This document shows, piece by piece, positions 5,773-7,509 of a stretch of 7,509 bases of DNA (within the stretch, counting starts at the first letter, position 1; each line of letters starts with the position of its first letter). A model generated the notes under the pieces. The model saw nothing but the letters and a program-made list of their open reading frames with translations, had not been told where the DNA came from and did no database searches. A program made the position numbers and the translations under genes. The stretch is from Syntrophobacteria bacterium (GTDB lineage Bacteria; Desulfobacterota; Syntrophobacteria; JARFUL01): the NCBI GenBank assembly GCA_029289015.1, contig JARFUL010000002.1, positions 1 through 7,509 on the forward strand, given 5' to 3'.

Positions 5773-5803
5773 CGTGCGGCTCCGGATCATTGTTTGCGTG
5801 GAT

Positions 5804-7509
5804 ATGACGGACAGGAAGTGGCAATTTCTCAGCCCGGACCCCGAAAGGGTGGCGAGCCTCGCGAGTGAGCTTTCCCTCCCCCTTCTCGCGGCAAGCGTGC
5901 TTGCGAACCGCGGGATAGAAACCCTGGGTGACGCGGAGCTCTTCCTCTCCGCGAGCCTGGCCTCTTTGACCGACCCCGACGCGCTGGACGGCATGGGGCC
6001 CGCGCAGAGAAGGCTTGCCCGGGCTATCAGGGAGCGCGAGACCATCGGGGTGGTGGGGGACTACGACACCGACGGCATTACCGGCGCGGCCCAGCTGAGC
6101 CTTTTTTTCCGGGAGGCCGGGGCCAGGGCCGCGATCCACATCCCCCACCGGCTAGACGATGGTTACGGGGTGGGCGAGGACGCGGTGAGAGGGCTCTGGG
6201 ACTTGGGTGCCAGCGTTCTGGTGACCTGCGACCTCGGCATCACGGACCACGAGCCCCTCGCGCTGGCCCGCGGCCTGGGGATGGACACCATAGTCCTGGA
6301 CCACCACCGGCCCCCCGAGAGCCTGCCCCCCGCGCTCGCGGTGATCCATCCCCGGTGGTCAAAAAGCCCCGCGACCAGGCACCTCACCGGCTCCGGGCTG
6401 GCGTTCATGCTGCTCGCGGCCCTGAGAAGGGAGCTGAGGCGCTCAGGGTTCTGGCTCACGCGGCAAGAGCCCGACCTCAGGCGCTACCTCGACCTCGCGG
6501 CCCTGGGCACCATCGCAGACATCGCGCCCCTTGTGGGGGACAACAGGATCCTGGTGAAGGCGGGGCTTTCGGAGCTCTCCCGCGCGGACTGCCGGCCCGG
6601 GATGAACGCGCTCAAGAGGGTCTCGGGCCTTGGGGAGGGGACGGTGGGGGAGTGGGACGTGGGCTTCAGGCTGGCCCCCAGGATCAACGCGGCCGGCAGG
6701 ATGGCCCACGCGAGGGAGGCCTTTGACCTGCTCGTGTGCACTGAAGACGCCCAGGCCGAGGAGTTGGCCCTTCTCCTCGATGAGAGGAACTCCGAGCGGA
6801 GGCTGGTGGAGGAAAGCGTGCTTCGCGACGCGGTGGAAAAGGCAAAGAGCTCCCTTGAGGCCGAGCCGGGGAACGCGCTGGTGGTTGCGGGGGAGGGCTG
6901 GCACGCGGGGGTGGTGGGCATCGTGGCCTCGAGGATCGCGCAGATGTTCAAGGGGCCGGCCCTTGTCATCGGCCTTGAAGAGGGGGTGGGGCACGGCTCC
7001 GGCAGGTCCTTCGCGGCCTTCGACCTTTTCAAATCCCTTAGCCCCATGAGCCACCTCTTCACCCGGTTCGGCGGCCACAGCCAGGCCGTGGGGTTCACCC
7101 TGGACCAAGACCGTATCCCGGAGCTGGCCAGGTGGTTGAGGGAGGACGCGGGCCGGGTCCCCGAGGCCCTGGAAGAGCCGGGCCTGATGATCGACGCACG
7201 GGCTGAGCTTTTGGACCTCGATCTCCCCCTGGCCAGGACCTTTGAGCGGCTCGCGCCCTTCGGCTCCGGCAACCCTGAGCCCGTGTTCGCTGTGGAGGGG
7301 TTCAGTGTGGTCACGTCCAAGATCATGGACGGGGGCCACGCCAGGCTCCTCTTGGAGCAGCGCGGCGAAAAGCGGTGGGCCATAGGGTTCAGGCTCGTGG
7401 AAGAGGGGGAGACCTTGCCCTACTTCACCAGGCTCGCGGTGGTGCCGGAGGTGAACAGGTTCCGGGGGGAGGAGTCGCTTCAGCTCAGAATCGTGGGCTA
7501 CAGGCAGGG
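5804..7509 (+). CDS. recJ: Single-stranded-DNA-specific exonuclease RecJ (3' end missing)
   Basis: RecJ degrades single-stranded DNA 5' to 3' in recombination and mismatch or base-excision repair. The frame is open for 568 codons to the window edge, close to full family length, so only a short C-terminal piece is missing. The DHH domain has GDYDTDGIT (D86, D88, D90), TCDLGIT (D143), DHH (166-168) and DLAALGTIAD (230-239), followed by NAAGRM (295-300). The DHHA1 domain has WHAGVVGIVASRI from 366, GSGRSF (398-403) and FGGHSQAVG (422-430). The C-terminal OB-fold part starts near PFGSGNPEPVF (about 485-495). I chose the ATG at 5804 because KWQFLSPDPE right after it matches usual RecJ starts; its ribosome site is weak. 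GTG codons at 5798 and 5774 are in frame alternatives. The gene is divergent from the miaB-side genes. Confidence 0.96.
   Translation, partial: MTDRKWQFLSPDPERVASLASELSLPLLAASVLANRGIETLGDAELFLSASLASLTDPDALDGMGPAQRRLARAIRERETIGVVGDYDTDGITGAAQLSLFFREAGARAAIHIPHRLDDGYGVGEDAVRGLWDLGASVLVTCDLGITDHEPLALARGLGMDTIVLDHHRPPESLPPALAVIHPRWSKSPATRHLTGSGLAFMLLAALRRELRRSGFWLTRQEPDLRRYLDLAALGTIADIAPLVGDNRILVKAGLSELSRADCRPGMNALKRVSGLGEGTVGEWDVGFRLAPRINAAGRMAHAREAFDLLVCTEDAQAEELALLLDERNSERRLVEESVLRDAVEKAKSSLEAEPGNALVVAGEGWHAGVVGIVASRIAQMFKGPALVIGLEEGVGHGSGRSFAAFDLFKSLSPMSHLFTRFGGHSQAVGFTLDQDRIPELARWLREDAGRVPEALEEPGLMIDARAELLDLDLPLARTFERLAPFGSGNPEPVFAVEGFSVVTSKIMDGGHARLLLEQRGEKRWAIGFRLVEEGETLPYFTRLAVVPEVNRFRGEESLQLRIVGYRQ

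Noticed and set aside
5701..5803. Possible small RNA or riboswitch in the recJ leader
   Set aside because: Beyond one five-pair hairpin I find no conserved aptamer motif, tRNA-like fold or rho-independent terminator.
6443..7383. Two frames of about 300 codons on the minus strand opposite recJ
   Set aside because: They are low-complexity Pro/Gly/Arg/Ser-rich translations with no recognisable motif, antisense to a clear recJ. Long empty frames are expected in GC-rich coding DNA.

Overview
This is a GC-rich bacterial window with densely packed genes in two divergent blocks around an AT-richer intergenic region at about 5604-5803. Genes left of that region are on the minus strand. The one to the right, recJ, is on the plus strand and runs off the end. 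The organism cannot be named from sequence alone. A DUF4911-like small gene upstream of miaB, then a bifunctional-nuclease (DUF151) gene and a histidinol-phosphatase-like PHP gene, recalls Desulfobacterota and related former Deltaproteobacteria. Arginine is written mostly as AGG despite the high GC content. At least five of the nine gene starts look non-ATG (TTG or GTG), each with a good Shine-Dalgarno sequence.

Layout in minus-strand transcription order: a 70-aa DUF4911-like protein (5603-5391); a 142-aa membrane-anchored protein of unknown function with an internal duplication (5407-4979), whose TTG start lies inside the previous gene; a 132-base gap with a candidate promoter; miaB (4846-3497), a tRNA methylthiotransferase; a DUF151 bifunctional nuclease (3479-2988); a PHP-domain phosphoesterase (2965-2306); a secreted transglutaminase-like protein (2305-833); an ABC transporter ATPase (836-72); and the first 24 codons of the next gene (72-1), probably the ABC permease. 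The last six genes are separated by 22 bases or fewer, abut or overlap, so they look like one operon. It starts with RNA and nucleotide housekeeping functions and ends in an envelope or export module.

On the plus strand, recJ (5804 to beyond 7509) encodes a single-strand-specific 5'-3' DNA exonuclease. All DHH and DHHA1 hallmarks are present and only the extreme C-terminus is missing. The shared upstream region holds a perfect TTGACA -35 box, three short palindromes and a tandem heptamer repeat.

No mobile element, CRISPR array, tRNA or rRNA is visible. The least understood parts are the transglutaminase/ABC module, the duplicated 142-aa anchored protein and the palindrome-rich divergent promoter region. 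I do not see convincing evidence of a wholly new system.
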